Below are positions 1-12,849 of a stretch of DNA of 64,000 bases, piece by piece (position 1 is the first letter of the stretch; every line of letters starts with the position of its first letter). This stretch comes from Druceiella hillmani (lineage: Eukaryota > Arthropoda > Insecta > Lepidoptera > Hepialidae): the NCBI GenBank assembly GCA_039881145.1, contig JAYKKI010000037.1:13465501-13529500 (forward strand), written 5' to 3'. The translations under genes were made by a program, and so were the position numbers. The notes under the pieces were generated by a model that did not search any database, was not told the origin of the DNA, and saw only the letters and a list, made by a program, of their open reading frames with translations.

Positions 1-3000
1 CGACTATTCTAACCTTTGAAAATTTGACTTCTGGCCCGGTATATGACACCGTCTACAGCAGATTAAAAAATATCGTCCCACGGATTGTTGAAGGCCACAA
101 GAGGATATGTTTAGGTGTATACAGCGAATGATACAATCACTTAATCAAACTTTGGCAGATTTTTAACAAATTAAATTATCTGAATGCATAGCGCATACTT
201 ATCAATTCAAAGAAAAAAATCATTTACGCGCGCGTGTCTCACATACCTTGCAAAGAAAAAAATATGCTTCTGTGAAAATTAGAAAATCGTTTTTGATTAT
301 AGTAATTTGTTATTAGTACAACACATAATGCAATTTATTATTAATTCAACGTCATAATTAATTCGCAAATTCTGCAAACATACTAAAAAATTTTTTAACT
401 TACTCTAGATTTGTATAATACTCCACTCCACTCTTATTTTTTACCTGCTCTTAAACATTTTTTAATTATTGGTTAAAGAGACGGGACATGAGATATTCTT
501 CAAACATTACTAAGGTTTTCAGGAAGTCACACAAACGAATGTACGAATACGTACCCTTTGCCATAGAGTATTCGTTTTTATTCAAACCATAAGTACTACA
601 AACAAGCAAAGATATTTGAGCGGAAACCATCGAGTTAAATAAAAAAACCTTAACAAATTAATAAAACTCAGCTTCCCAAAACACAAATCTTAAACAGCAG
701 CCTGTATTCAAATACCAAAGCCACTGATAGCACCCACGCCGATTTCATTTATTTCACATCCGCTGTTTTTAATAATCGTAAAATGTAAATGAAATATGGT
801 AACCCGGTTGAAGTAGAGTTAAATTATCGGCGAGTCTGCGTTCTAAATTAACTACCTTGGTTACATTATTAAAATAACATTGATTGATCATTGCAGAGAT
901 GATAGACATATTATTTCAAAACCAGAGCTTAGAATAAATTCAAAGCTATTGCAGTAGTAGGAATCCATTTCATCTCTTGATATAAATGAACCAACAGTTA
1001 AATAATCATATCGCGAATCAACCAAAAAATAATTTCAACCATTTTAAAGTTGATTTAAACGTCTAAACTTAATTCGAATTATACATTTAAATAAAATATG
1101 AATTATATCGTTAATGTAAATATCTTATATTACTAATCTGTTTGTATTGATGAAACATTTGAACGGGGCCATACTGTATTATCGATTAGGGTACAAGTTG
1201 ATAACACAGCATAAGAGCAGATGGGATTACTTAAAAACTACTTAAATCGATACAATTACTAAAAAATATATATCATCAGCAATGAAAACACTGTTGAATT
1301 AAATTAATATACGTTTCTTTCATTTAAAAGGTTTAAGAATAACAATTTCTTTGTTTTTGTAATAATTTTGGTTATTGTTCTCTTACATATTGATCTTTAC
1401 CCATAATTCGAAGTAATTTACAATTATGCAAATTGCTTGTTTTTTATATCGCCCACATGTCTCTATTTTAAAAATTTAACCCTTTGCTTTGATTATTAAA
1501 TTAATAAGAAACAAAAAAAATGTTGTTAATTTTCTTTTCGGTCCAATATAGTGCCTAGTGAAAGCAAACTCTTACACATTAATATACAAATCCCTTTGCA
1601 AACAAAAAATTCAGCTGCAGTAATAAGTTCATAGTTAAGCTACTTATTAAAATTGCTTCCTTTTTTTTGGAATAGAAGATTTCATACACATAAGTACTTA
1701 CACAACTTATAAAACACAATGGTATACTTCGCGTGTCAGATTTATGTGAAACCATGGTAAAAATACACAGCCTGACTTATCAATAAATTAATCAGAATCG
1801 TAATTTTGTGAGCTTATTAATTTAAACTGACCAAGTTCTTAAAAGTGCATTAGCTCGTCTTCTCCCTGCCCTTGATTTTATGCTGGCTATATTACGTCAA
1901 TAGCTTGTGTTAAAACCACTGATAATGTATACTTAATAATTAAACTTGATCTTTCTTCATGTATATTCAGCCTATAACCACAGTTTCAGCTCTGTAAATT
2001 TTGATACATTCTTAGACAATCGAAGTAATAGTTAGTTTTACAATCACAATTTATTCAATTTTTTTCTTCACGAAAATTAGAAGTATTAAAATTATCGACC
2101 CATCTTGTGGAACGTGACATAAATTCCCAGAATGACTGAAAGCTGCAGCGTAATTATTATTTGTATGCAGATGATTTGTATATGCATTTCGACTCCAATA
2201 TTATTTTAATTGCTATTAATAATACTAATACACATCTCCGTCTGAACAACAGAAATTACTGATAAATATTTCTAACTTTAGACTATCACTATCGGAGATG
2301 TTTCTTTACATTTAAGGTTCGCACTTAGAACCTATCACTTAACAGCACAATATTCCCTTTTCCTAACTAATTAAGGGAAAAGTGATCATTGTAAGTACCC
2401 CTTATTTATTAAACAATCACATACCTATTCTACAACATCTATAAAACAGATGATAGTTGTTGTTTATGGGAAATATTCGAAGTCATATAAATGGTGCAGA
2501 TCTTCAATTGAATACACTCTCACAAGTAACCTTAAACTTAATATTTATGAGAATATAAGCTATTCGTGATCTTTACATTTTTTTCTCTTTAACCTTAGCT
2601 CTAAATTTGACCATATTAAATTCTATTATCCTTGCTCTATATTCTGATTATCTTATTGACATATCTTATTGATAGGTTCCTTTTATAGAATCGATTGCAG
2701 TTTGTCATAGAGGTATTTAATCTTTTAGTATCAGTTGCAAAAGATTGATATTGCAATTAGCTAGACGGCTAAACTTATTTGTCGCTTGTTCACAAATAAA
2801 CAAATAAATAAATAAGAAAATAAACAACCGTTTAATTGTATACATACCTCACAATGGGAAAATAAATATCAAGGATGCCGTGCTGTGAAGGTTTTATTGA
2901 ACAATAACTTTTGCCGATATCAAATCAGAGGTTATTCATGTCACGATTTAGAGAAAACTAAATTCCGATTTCGTATTTACGTACACATTTTTTGCTCTTT

Positions 3001-4738
3001 ATTCTTTGTGCTTTTTATCGAAACTGACGACAACTCAATTTCAAATGCTGAAATAATAATGTACAATTCATTATAAACAAAATACTGGCGAGACCAATCA
3101 AAGAATTGTTTGTAGTTTACTAGAAAATTGTATAAACACACAAAAATTTGATTGATATTAACTTATTTATAACAGAAATTGCTATTAAAGAAATTAACAA
3201 ATCAAAAATGAAGCTGCTCATTAACGTATAAGCATTATTGTGTACTATTCGTGTAAGTAGAATACAAATACTCTTAATCAATCGATTTAAAAACATAATT
3301 ACGTGAAACCATGTAGCATATTTAATTATTCAATCAATTCAAAGACTTTTCCAAATATTTGAAGATTAAATAAAAATATAATCTCTAATAAAGGTAAGTG
3401 GAAAGAATTAGGAGTATCGGAAAAACATTAGAATTTAGATAGAATTGGAGAAATATTTGACAATGAAGAAATAAATCGATAAAGAATACTTTAATTAGTT
3501 AAAAAGGAAATGATAAAAGAATATGTTATACACATCATAGTAAAAGGGTAATTAAAGGTCTGTATAAGACAGCTTAGACCCGATTAACAATCACGCTAGC
3601 CTATATGAAGATTTGTTAACATTAACAGAAACAGATGAAGGTTGCAAGTGCACTGCAATGTAACATTTCAGTTAAAAATAACGTAAATATTTAGAGACCT
3701 AAGTTTTTTTTATAATTTGAAGCTTACTCTATTGTCTATACTTATTTAAATCACATAACATTCTATCATAATTTTTCATACAAAAGGAATTGATTATGGT
3801 CACCTTTCTTGTTAATTATAATTGTTAGATGTCTGTTATTCGTCTCGCAATATGCAAAAGCTAACGCGTTACAATTTATTATTAACAATTATTTAACACA
3901 TCGTAATAGAAATAGCGCCATAGAAATGGCAATACTTTTTAAGTTTTATAAGAAATTAATGTAAAATATATTTATTAATAAAGAAAACTCCATCCCATAG
4001 TATCAAATCGATAGATTCATGAACGTTTATACGATATAAGATTGACAGTAGAGCTCGCGTACATACGAACGTACGTATGTAATACAATACTTCATAATAT
4101 AATACTTGTAATTAAATTTTTCTACACAATTATTTAACAAAATGGCGTTTTAGTGTCGACATATATTTTACGTTAAAATTAGTGCTGTGATAGTTGAAAA
4201 ATTTATTTGTTATTTTTGAATACTACTTAGTGAGTGAAGGAGTTTCGTTATTTACAATATATTTCATATTATATATGTATTTTGTACTGTTGCTTTTTTT
4301 TGACACAGTACGTTATTTTGATTTTATATATTGAATACCCCAGGTAACTAAGATTGAGACCACGTCATTCTACATCAGTTAATACTTCAATAATAATAGT
4401 GATAAAAAACGATTAAACATAGCTCGTTTTATTTATTACAAAGGCACTTTAAAATAAAGACGACCAGGAAATGCGTTGCGGTAGTACATAATTATTTCAA
4501 AAATTATCTCTCATTACAAAAAATCTGACCAAGGTTTGACGTAATTGCTATACAATTATCACTTCTTAACACACGTCTGTCACGTACAATACAGATATAG
4601 CCTTGGGGCTGGACGGTGTATAATTAGATGGAAAACCAAGGAAGACAGCAGTGCAGATCACGCATAGCTTCAGGGAACATTGACGAACTATTGAATAACG
4701 GAACTGACCTGTGATTGACTTGAGACTTGAGAGTATTA
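1..4738. other. AT-rich non-coding stretch
   Basis: I find no open frame with convincing exon borders or recognisable protein similarity here. The longest ATG-like frames are under 65 codons and biased toward Asn, Ile, Phe and Lys, as expected by chance in AT-rich DNA. No long tandem repeat or inverted repeat stands out. It is either intergenic or intron. Confidence 0.6.
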
Positions 4739-4788
4739 AAGGTAATCGTTGCATCATAATAGGTCCCTTATGATGCAACGATTACCTT
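4739..4788. repeat. Perfect 21-bp-arm hairpin
   Basis: Two 21-bp arms, 4739-4759 and 4768-4788, are exact reverse complements around an 8-base loop (taggtccc). The stem centre reads ggtaatcgttgcatcataa. It resembles the collapsed end of a small foldback or MITE-type element with its interior deleted. No target-site duplication is obvious on either side. Confidence 0.75.
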
Positions 4789-7700
4789 CTCTTATGAAAT
4801 CTATTAGTTACGACAGAACTGACTGTACGTAACTCAAGGCGACCAATGTGGAAACTGTTAAAATGTAAAAACAGTACTTTAGGTGAAGGCTTTAATAAAT
4901 TATGAATTATTTTATACATTAGCCCATTTATGAAATAAAATTTCGAAATATTTTGTATTCCTCATACATATACCGTTTATTTATAATATGTAAATATATA
5001 TGATAAGACAAACACCCGTTAGGAAGAAAAACCATTAAGAATATAAATTTTTTGCAATATTAAAACTTACACTTCTTGTGCATCTACCGATTGTTTTACG
5101 CGATGCCACAATAGACATTTTTTTCGAATTTGAGGTTTAAATCCCAAATTGTCCATTTCGTTATCCTGAGGTTGAAAATATTATATAATAAAGTTTTTCC
5201 GAAGTATCGTTAAATAAGAGTTACGATGTATTGTATCTGATTGTTTATAGTTAGTCTAAATCCCAGTGAACCATACTAAAAACACACATAATGGAAATCC
5301 TAGTGACACATACGTAAGGTGGAACATACTGATTCGATAATGTAGATTCCGCATCACCAAGACAACAATGTTAGGGTTTTGCAAAATATAAAAATTGAAA
5401 TAAACATAATGGAGGAAAAGTAAAACGGGAAATAGGATAACAAGAAAACAAAAACATTTACTTTTGTCTTCATTTAATGCCGACTTTTGTTTGAAAAGAC
5501 TGTAAATTTGAAATACATATTAAATAAAAATTTAAATTTGACTACAGTTAATTTCAATAAGTTGTTATATAAATGAACAGAACAAAAATAATATCAAAAG
5601 AATCCGTTAAAAAATGCTATATTATAATATGTCTGTATATGCACGTTTTATGTACACAGTTCCTAAATAAATGGTACGTGCGTATGTTCAAAGAAATGAT
5701 TTACAAACCAACAGACAATAACCCATCGCGAAATTTTAATGCAGTTGACTCAGTCATATCATCGAAACACATTAGAACATATCATCGAAACACATTAGAA
5801 CATATCATCGATACATATTCCAGGGTATTTGAGTTTGTTATACGACATTCTCACGATTTTCATGGTATCAAATCTATCGTGACCTCGTTCAACTCTTTAA
5901 TCCAGTAGTATTCTCGGAACGAATACTATCATCTGGTCTCCACATGAAGCTACCCATATCCTCATGCTGAAGAAAATATTCATAAAGCTTAATAGATTTT
6001 TGTATAACAAAATGTCAGGATATTAATTGCCCCTATTTATTCTTTTCAGATGTCATAATACGCGTGGTCGGATGTAATTCATCTTAATTCCGACGGGAAC
6101 TGCTTTTGATTCTATTTTTTTTTAAGTTTTATATGATTTTATTGATAACCCCTGGATCGATAAGGAAGTTATTGTTTATTTCACCTCTAACAACAAAAAT
6201 ACTACATCGTCTTTCATATATTTGCATTGATCAAGGCAGTACGAGACGCGCCCAGAGTTGATATGATTCTCTGCTCCATTGACAAATTCAGGAATAGGGT
6301 AATGGAATTTCTTGCTAGTTCACAAGTTCACAAGTTGATCACAACATTTTTTTTCGAATAGTTGAATGTTTTCTGTCTTATTCTATATAACCATTATTGC
6401 AACATTTTATAACCTATTTGGTTTTATGATACTTGCACATAACCCAAGCTTTGAGTACATCTGCAAGTTCGACAAAAGGTTTATAAAAAATACGTAAGTA
6501 TACTAAAAGGAGATAAAAATATATCTAATAATTAATTTCAGTAACCCGTATTTGAAACTTGATGCTGCAGGATAGAGATCCTTCTTTATAGTGATATATT
6601 TTTATCACAGATTTATATAATGTATCTGATAAAGAGCATGGTTCATAAGGCTGTTTTGGCTTCACCACGCTGGTTTATAACAAACGGTACCGAGTCGACA
6701 CTTGTATTGAAGTAGAATGAGCAGAATAACGCGCAACGCCCAAGACCGATACTAATCGGAGAAGATAGAACATATGATATTTATTACTTTACACGTCCTA
6801 CAAAAATCAATCCCACAAAAAAATCGGAGCAACTCTAGATAACTTTCGCTGATCTAAGCGGTAAGAATAAAATTGTGCTAACGGAAATATATATTGAATA
6901 ATTATTTATATACAAAAATTCATTCACCACGTTTTTAAAATAAACTAAAAATTTATATTAATTTCTCATTGACCCATAAAGCCTTATAACTCGATACAGA
7001 TTTATAACCACATACATATTGTACTGGAAATTTATGATTGTAAATTTTTAATAGCTATGACAACACCTGTAAGATCTAAAAGGAAAAACGCGGGGCGCAT
7101 GTAATAGACAACAGTGAGGAGTATAACTGTCGTTGAGAAAACTCATACAACATCCAGTTCTGAGATATGTTTAAAGTTTCAAGTCTAGCTAAACGGAAAG
7201 TTGTTTAAAACCGTTTACAAAATTTGTATCGGACAAACAAACAGACAAGAAAGCAAGGTATACAATACGAATGAAGAAGCGCTGACGGAGACGGAAGACA
7301 TTTAGTTGACAGCACGTGCCCCTTGAAAGATGTCTTAAGTCGTCGGAAACTTGACCACCCTTCTTCTTCAAGAAAAGTAGGCTTAACTTGCCGGCCGTCG
7401 ACTTACCATATATAAACATCGGTCGCTGCGTTGCTCGTAAAAGACATGATGGGATAACTTAAAATGTTTTTTATAGAATAAATAAAGTCCAAGAGCGACA
7501 TAGTGACGTAGCAAATTTACTTTTGCAACAAACTTGAAAATGAGTTATTCTGCAGACTATTTCTAAGTAATATATAACTTATAATAAATCAGCTGTTCTT
7601 ATCTAATACGTTTTTTTACAAAGTCATCAAATGTAACTAAAATATTTCATTAAAATATTTTTTTTTCGTTTATAAGAAAATAAACGTATTATTTAATAAA

Positions 7701-7895
7701 TAAAATCTGCAGTAAAAAGTAACTAATAATTGTGGTTACTGTCTTAATGTAAATAACAATTCATTTTAGCTTTTCAAAGCTTCATAAAAACGTGGGGAAG
7801 TGATTTTTTTCAAAGTTATTTTATTTAACATTTACAATACATTGTTAGTACAATATTGGATAAGCCTGTGAAACAAAAGAGCTTTTATAAATGAA
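4789..7895. other. Non-coding stretch with a small tandem duplication
   Basis: No gene is recognised. A 23-bp unit (catatcatcgaaacacatta plus gaa) is repeated about two and a half times at 5755-5815. Around 7230-7280 there is a degraded 'acaaacagacaagaa' motif similar to the tails of lepidopteran RTE-type repeats. A 111-codon frame at 5573-5908 has no domain I recognise and spans the 23-bp duplication, so I treat it as chance. Confidence 0.5.
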
Positions 7896-8403
7896 AGCTT
7901 ATACGAATATGATCAAAAATAAGAAAATGGCAGAGGATCGTGCTCACCGTCTCAGCCTACTGCATCAGTATTTGTCTAATCTTTAAAAAACGTTTTAAAT
8001 ACTTGTTGTATAGTCATCCGTTAAGGAGTTCCACTGGCATAAGTCATATATCATCATCAGACCCTGGTCTAGCTGATCTTATAACAACTTCACCTACGAA
8101 AACGTGCGCAACGAAACAAGTGTCTTCAAGCCCTAGTGACATATAGTTATCCATTGGTCCATTTCCAGAGTGCTGATGATGATCGTATTGAAATTTATGT
8201 ATGAAATAAATTTGATATGTACCCATCTAAATAAAAAAAAATATTATTGAAGGCGGTTTATGTATGGCAGCGATATGAGTTAACTTACAAAAAATAAAAC
8301 CTCTCAAGTACGAGTAGAACTCGCACTACGAGGATTCTGTACACATTTTGGCACTTATAAACATTTGAGCGTACATAGTATTTGTATTAAAATACTTATA
8401 AAT
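7896..8403 (-). repeat. Left arm of ~505-bp inverted repeat pair
   Basis: This segment is the reverse complement of 10978-11482 at high identity. It runs from the 'agcttatacgaatatgatc' end at 7896 to the 'ctcaaatgtttataagtgcc' block near 8360. It contains a 60-codon frame on the minus strand (8226-8044) that starts with ATG after a pyrimidine-rich acceptor-like tttatttag and ends with SARPGSDDDI. The same frame is intact in the other arm with only two residue differences (Leu/Phe and Arg/Thr). It also contains the 'ctcgtagtgcgagttctact' block found in several other places in the window. Either two copies of one interspersed repeat sit head to head, or these are the long terminal inverted repeats of one 3.6-kb element. 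Confidence 0.8.
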
Positions 8404-8454
8404 ATTAACTTTTTACAACGTAAATATTAATAGATATATGCGTATTATATAAAT

Positions 8455-8455
<1 letters not shown>

Positions 8456-8510
<55 letters not shown>
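8456..8510. repeat. (TA)n microsatellite
   Basis: About 27 uninterrupted TA dinucleotides lie just inside the left arm of the inverted repeat pair. Confidence 0.97.
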
Positions 8511-8512
<2 letters not shown>

Positions 8513-8519
8513 TAAAATT

Positions 8520-9370
8520 ATAACTTTCACTAGACATAAACATGGCGCATATTTAAAAAATTATAAGATCTAGAATAATCGCTATAGTTTTCCAGTAATC
8601 TTCTAGTCGGACTTTACAAATCTTGTTCTTCATGATTTCTGGCTCTGTAGTTTCGGAAATAAGGAGGCGGAATTTTATATTTTTGCATATTTTTTAGAAC
8701 GTCTTTTTAAATATGGAATTTAAAAGTGTGAAAAAATATTTTTATATACCTCGTAATAAACCTTTTCAAATGATACTCCACATGATATGTAAAAAGATAA
8801 TTATTTTTAAGATCTTCATTTAGTTACTCTTTAATTTTTACACGAATACTTTTAAAAAATTTTTAGTCTGAAATGTTCGCAAAATATCTAGATAAATAAG
8901 ATGCATTACTATACCAACTTTAAAGTTTCTCCGCTGCATGCTGCCTGAGAAAATCTTTTTTTTTAAATAGAAAAATGTAAATGTATTGCCTACTATATCT
9001 TTCGTAGGCGTAAGGATATTGGGAATATTTAAAACTTATGACATCTAGAATCATCACTATAGTTTTCTCAAAACCGTTGTATGGATTCCTAAAAATTATA
9101 TGTTTTTCATAATTTTAGATGGAGCAATTTCGAATAATGGGTGGTGGACATATTTCTTTCCACATTTTTCAGTGTATCTGCAAAGATGTAATACCAAAAA
9201 TTTAAAAATAAATTAAATTAATAAATTAATGTTTTTAAGACCCTTATAATCAGCCTTTTCAAACGACACCCTGCACTGTATATGGAAATTGAAAAAAAAT
9301 GGCTGTAAAATTTCCAAATGAATATTTTTGTTTGCAGTTTAAAATATATATAGCTTAATATGTTTTATTG
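8520..9370. repeat. Diverged duplicated retroelement 3'-region
   Basis: Two similar stretches lie in tandem. The block near 8560-8680 (ttataagatctagaataatc, then atagttttccagtaatcttc and a 'ttcggaaataaggaggcgg' segment) is echoed at 9030-9160 (ttatgacatctagaatcatc, then an 'atttcgaataatgggtggtgg' segment). A reverse-oriented relative occurs near 58690-58790. No frame is intact. From established knowledge of lepidopteran repeats, I infer RTE-type non-LTR 3'-untranslated sequence. Confidence 0.5.
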
Positions 9371-9375
9371 ACAAA

Positions 9376-9590
9376 TTTGACTACGTCGACTTGCGTCTAA
9401 TTTAACTACGTCGACTTGCGTCTAATTTGACTACGACGACTTGCGTCTAATTTGACTACGTCGACTTGCGTCTAATTTGACTACGTCGACTTGCGTCTAA
9501 TTTGACTACGACGACTTGCGTCTAATTTGACTACGTCGACTTGCGTCTAATCTGACTACGTCGATTTACCTAAATCGACTACGTCGAGCG
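9376..9590. repeat. 25-bp minisatellite, 7 full units plus degenerate end
   Basis: Seven consecutive 25-bp units (consensus tttgactacgtcgacttgcg followed by tctaa) run from 9376 to 9550, followed by one or two degenerate units ending in actacgtcgagcgg. Units differ by single substitutions (tcg/acg, g/a). The array joins directly to a 'tttctaagaaaaacgacag' segment and a 'tacggaaccctaaaaa' tail (9591-9660) typical of lepidopteran RTE-family 3' ends. It therefore looks like an expansion of a motif in a retroelement tail. Confidence 0.93.
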
Positions 9591-9661
9591 GTTTCTAAGA
9601 AAAACGACAGTGATCTCACAAGAGTTCCGTTTTTCTGTTTAGTTACGGAACCCTAAAAATA
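9591..9661 (+). mobile_element. Lepidopteran RTE-type 3' tail
   Basis: The stretch reads gtttctaagaaaaacgacag, then a gttccgtttttctg block, and ends ttacggaaccctaaaaat. This block is characteristic of a very common lepidopteran non-LTR 3' end. A cognate, more decayed copy is at 28735-28835. Family assignment rests on recollection of the motif, not on a search. Confidence 0.5.
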
Positions 9662-10763
9662 CAGTGGAACTAAAAAGACCCTTCATTTTATGAAGTCGTT
9701 TAAAAATAATCATTACGGATGACTTGAAAACGAAGAAGAAAAAAAATCTATTAGTTTGTACGACCTATATTAACGTACTTAGAGATCGTTTAAAACACGA
9801 TTACATGAAATCCAAAATTTCCAGCCAGGAAAACGGGAATCGGAAATCGATATTATAGGGAAATATGTATGAAGGCCTGTATGTCAGAGAAAGAAGCAAA
9901 TGTAATGTGCTGAAATCTGATGATATAGCACTTCATTTTCACTATATGTAAAGGAATTTGGGATGATGATTTGCTATAACAAATACATCCTCCACTTTTC
10001 TATAGAGTTGTAAATTCAGAATCCTTAGGAACTGGTAACTGCTCAGGCAATCAATATGATATATGCACACATCTCTCAGATATTATTAAGCAACATAATA
10101 ACTTAAAAGTATAAGCGATCTCGCGAATCAATTACTTGCTTTTATTTTGAACGTTTTGATCCTTTAAATTTAACGATTAAGTCAATAAGTAAAACATAAA
10201 ACCGGGATAAGCCAAGACGATTATAAAATGATGCATAACTACAAATTAAATGATCTTTGCTGTTATTGTTCATATGATCATTGCAATAATTCTGTACACT
10301 AGACAAAATAGTTTTGCTTATCATCAATATAGCGATGAGTAAAAAGGTAAACAAAAACATCACTTCAGAAAGATAAATATGTATATAAAAAGATGACAAT
10401 ATACATAATAAGATAAGTACAAAATTAAACTAACTTGTAATGACAGTAAAGAAAATACTGAAAGCATTATTTATACTGCCGGTTATTTTGAAAATAAAAA
10501 AAAGTGGGTCCTCACGGGACGCCTGGCAGATGTGAAACATCGTGTTCGTACAAGTAATATGCATAAAAGGCAAGATTATTACAGGTACTAAATATAGCAT
10601 AATGAAAAAATAAAGTATTACGAATTTCTTACAGAAAATAGTGACTTTATTTAATAAACATTTATTTACAATTAATATAAAAATAATAAAGCACAGGTTA
10701 TGTGTACCGTAGTAAACAACAGCGTCGAACTGAGTGAGGAGGGGGTCGCGTAGTCGGTTGCGC

Positions 10764-10861
10764 ATGGCGACACGTCGCCATACCGTACACTCTACTACAT
10801 ATAGACTATATATATATATACCTTAGTATAGCGTGGCGACCCACGGCAAGCGTCGCCACGC
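10764..10861. repeat. Paired GC-rich hairpins sharing the TGGCGAC stem
   Basis: A hairpin with 8-bp arms (10764-10771 and 10774-10781, atggcgac/gtcgccat) lies about 50 bp before a second hairpin with 10-bp arms (10831-10840 and 10852-10861, gcgtggcgac/gtcgccacgc). A short TA run separates them. The stem sequence recurs four times in 100 bp of otherwise AT-rich DNA. It may be the end of a small DNA element. Confidence 0.6.
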
Positions 10862-10977
10862 CAACGATCCGGTTTATACCTGCGCCTATAGATGTTTCAC
10901 ATCAATAGTAAAATAATTTTGGTTTTATACAAATACTGTGAATATAATTTTGGTTGGAAATATAATTTTGGTTTTAT

Positions 10978-11482
10978 ACAAATATTTTAATATAAATACT
11001 ATGTACGCTCAAATGTTTATAAGTGCCAAAATATGTACAGAATCCTCGTAGTGCGAGTTCTACTCGTACTTGAGAGGTTTTATTTTTTGTAAGTTAAGTC
11101 ATATCGCTGCCATACATAAACCGATTTCAATATTAATTTTTTTTATTTAGATGGGTACATATCAAATTTATTTCATACATAAATTTCAATACGATCATCA
11201 TCAGCACTCTGGAAATGGACCAATGGATAACTATATGTCACTAGGGTTTGAAGACACTTGTTTCGTTGCGCACGTTTTCGTAGGTGAAGTTGTTATAACA
11301 TCAGCTAGACCAGGGTCTGATGATGATATATGACTTATGCCAGTGGAACTCCTTAACGGATGACTATACAACAAGTATTTAAAACGTTTTTTTAAAGATT
11401 AGACAAATACTGATGCAGTAGGCTGAGACGGTGAGCACTATCCTCTGCCGTTTTCTTATTTTTGATCATATTCGTATAAGCT
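10978..11482 (+). repeat. Right arm of ~505-bp inverted repeat pair
   Basis: This is the reverse-complement partner of 7896-8403. It carries the 'ctcgtagtgcgagttctact' block at 11043, a pyrimidine-rich tract ending tttatttag, and an ATG-initiated 60-codon frame (11151-11333). The frame contains a His-rich patch (YDHHQH) and an acidic end (GSDDDI) and stops at tga. I recognise no domain. The end of the frame overlaps a 'agaccagggtctgatgatga' motif that recurs in the satellite at 18570-18720, so the frame may be a by-product of repeat sequence. Confidence 0.8.
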
Positions 11483-12555
11483 AGGGAAAACATTTTTTAA
11501 AAGAACATTTTTAGTAAAATTTTGTTTTCTTTATTGCTGACCTATCTGCTTGATAACAGAATCATGCGGGTTTTTAAAAATGTACTGTTTATGACAGTTA
11601 AGATCGCATCAACAGTGTACGTAAATATGATAGAAAATATAGATAATATCATCGGGTTTACATAAAATGCGTTCAAACAAAAGTGTTAGCAAAAGCCACT
11701 AAGCAATTTCAAAGTTGTTGGGAAGTGTGTTTGAGAGCAATTTCCTAATTGGTCGTGAAGCAAGCGCACTTGCTGATGTACTGTACTGCAATGCAGCGAA
11801 ATAATCATCATAATACTTTTTATTGTTCACATTTATATTGATGTGCACATTAAAAGTTAACTCACGCGAAAAATTATTTTTATGTATTTGCAAGTAATTT
11901 TGCAAAGAATAAAACAAGTCTCGCGTAAATATTGTCACAAGAGGCACATTCTCCTAACGAAACCTACATTATAAAAATGAACGTGAAAAGTATATATTTT
12001 TCGGAGCAAAATAAATCCCAAAAGTTAATATAAACATGAAGAAACATATCACGTGTTAACATTCATTCAAGGGTCTTATTATTTATTACCAAGATTGACA
12101 ACTTGCGCGATTAACATTAATGAAACTTATGTACGTACATTTGTAATGGAGTGGAATAGTTGTTACAAGCTATGTTTATGTGTTTACCATTATTTAATAT
12201 ATTGTAGATCACATTGAAATAAAAATAGACAAAAAGTTTACTACATTTTCCATTGGTTAAAATTTTAAAATAGCAATAACCTTTTTTAAGAGGAACATTT
12301 TAAAATGAACATATTAAGTCCTTGATCGCATCAATATTTCACCGGCTGTACGTCAAAATAAATTAAAACTATTGTAAAGTTACGTAGGTTGACTCAGTTA
12401 AATTTTGTTCAAATATTTTACAAGTTGTCAATGATTTTTTCGCAACAATTACACCTAAATACTTGCTCTATCCTCGCTTTAATCTCCATTCAATCTCGAC
12501 AAACAAAAATCTCACTTTATGACGCAATCACAAGCAAACTTCATTTTGAACGGCG
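11483..12555. other. Non-coding stretch
   Basis: No supported gene, RNA or clear repeat. Frames at 11699-11947 (minus) and 12389-12580 (plus) lack exon borders that I trust and show AT-driven composition. Confidence 0.5.
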
Positions 12556-12559
12556 AAGC

Positions 12560-12835
12560 TTGTCAACCCGGGGCCATTAAAAGACTCGCTACAAATGGTT
12601 AGCGTCTAAGAATTCCACAGAGGTGCCAACTTGTTGCACAAATCGGGCGCTATTTAAGTAACGTAAGCTCGTTGTAAGTTATTTATCCCAGTATTTGGCG
12701 CGTATTTGGAGTATCATCGGCGAGGCGAGGTTCAAGAGGCGGGTGAAGGTCGGTTTAAATGCCGCGCGCCGCGCTGTCGCGCGTTTCGTTTCGCAACGCG
12801 GTCTAGTGGCGAGCACTTACCGTCCTAAACGTATG
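12560..12835. promoter_or_regulatory. GC/CpG-rich island, possible promoter or 5' exon
   Basis: This stretch is markedly richer in G+C and CpG than its surroundings (for example tgccgcgcgccgcgctgtcg near 12759). A 'ctatttaag' TATA-like motif sits near 12650. On the minus strand a perfect donor-like GGTAAGT occurs at about 12819-12825, which would close an exon coming from higher coordinates. On the plus strand a Arg-rich frame of 64 codons runs from a TTG codon at 12695, with no domain recognised. A first exon/core promoter or a GC-rich mobile fragment would both fit. Confidence 0.35.
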
Positions 12836-12849
12836 TGGTCGATGATAAT

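Noticed and set aside
3..131. Open frame at the window edge reading NLTSGPVYDTVYSRLKNIV
   Set aside because: It stays open for 42 codons with tolerable composition, but no splice border, family or neighbour supports it and the left side is cut by the window.
7400..7440. TATATAAA box followed by GC-richer sequence
   Set aside because: It lies next to retroelement-like debris and no exon follows; a chance TATA in AT-rich DNA is likelier.
10430..10765. 111-codon minus-strand frame with hydrophobic segments
   Set aside because: Only the first 23 codons are GC-balanced because they overlap the GC-rich hairpin; the rest is AT-driven and I see no exon border or family.
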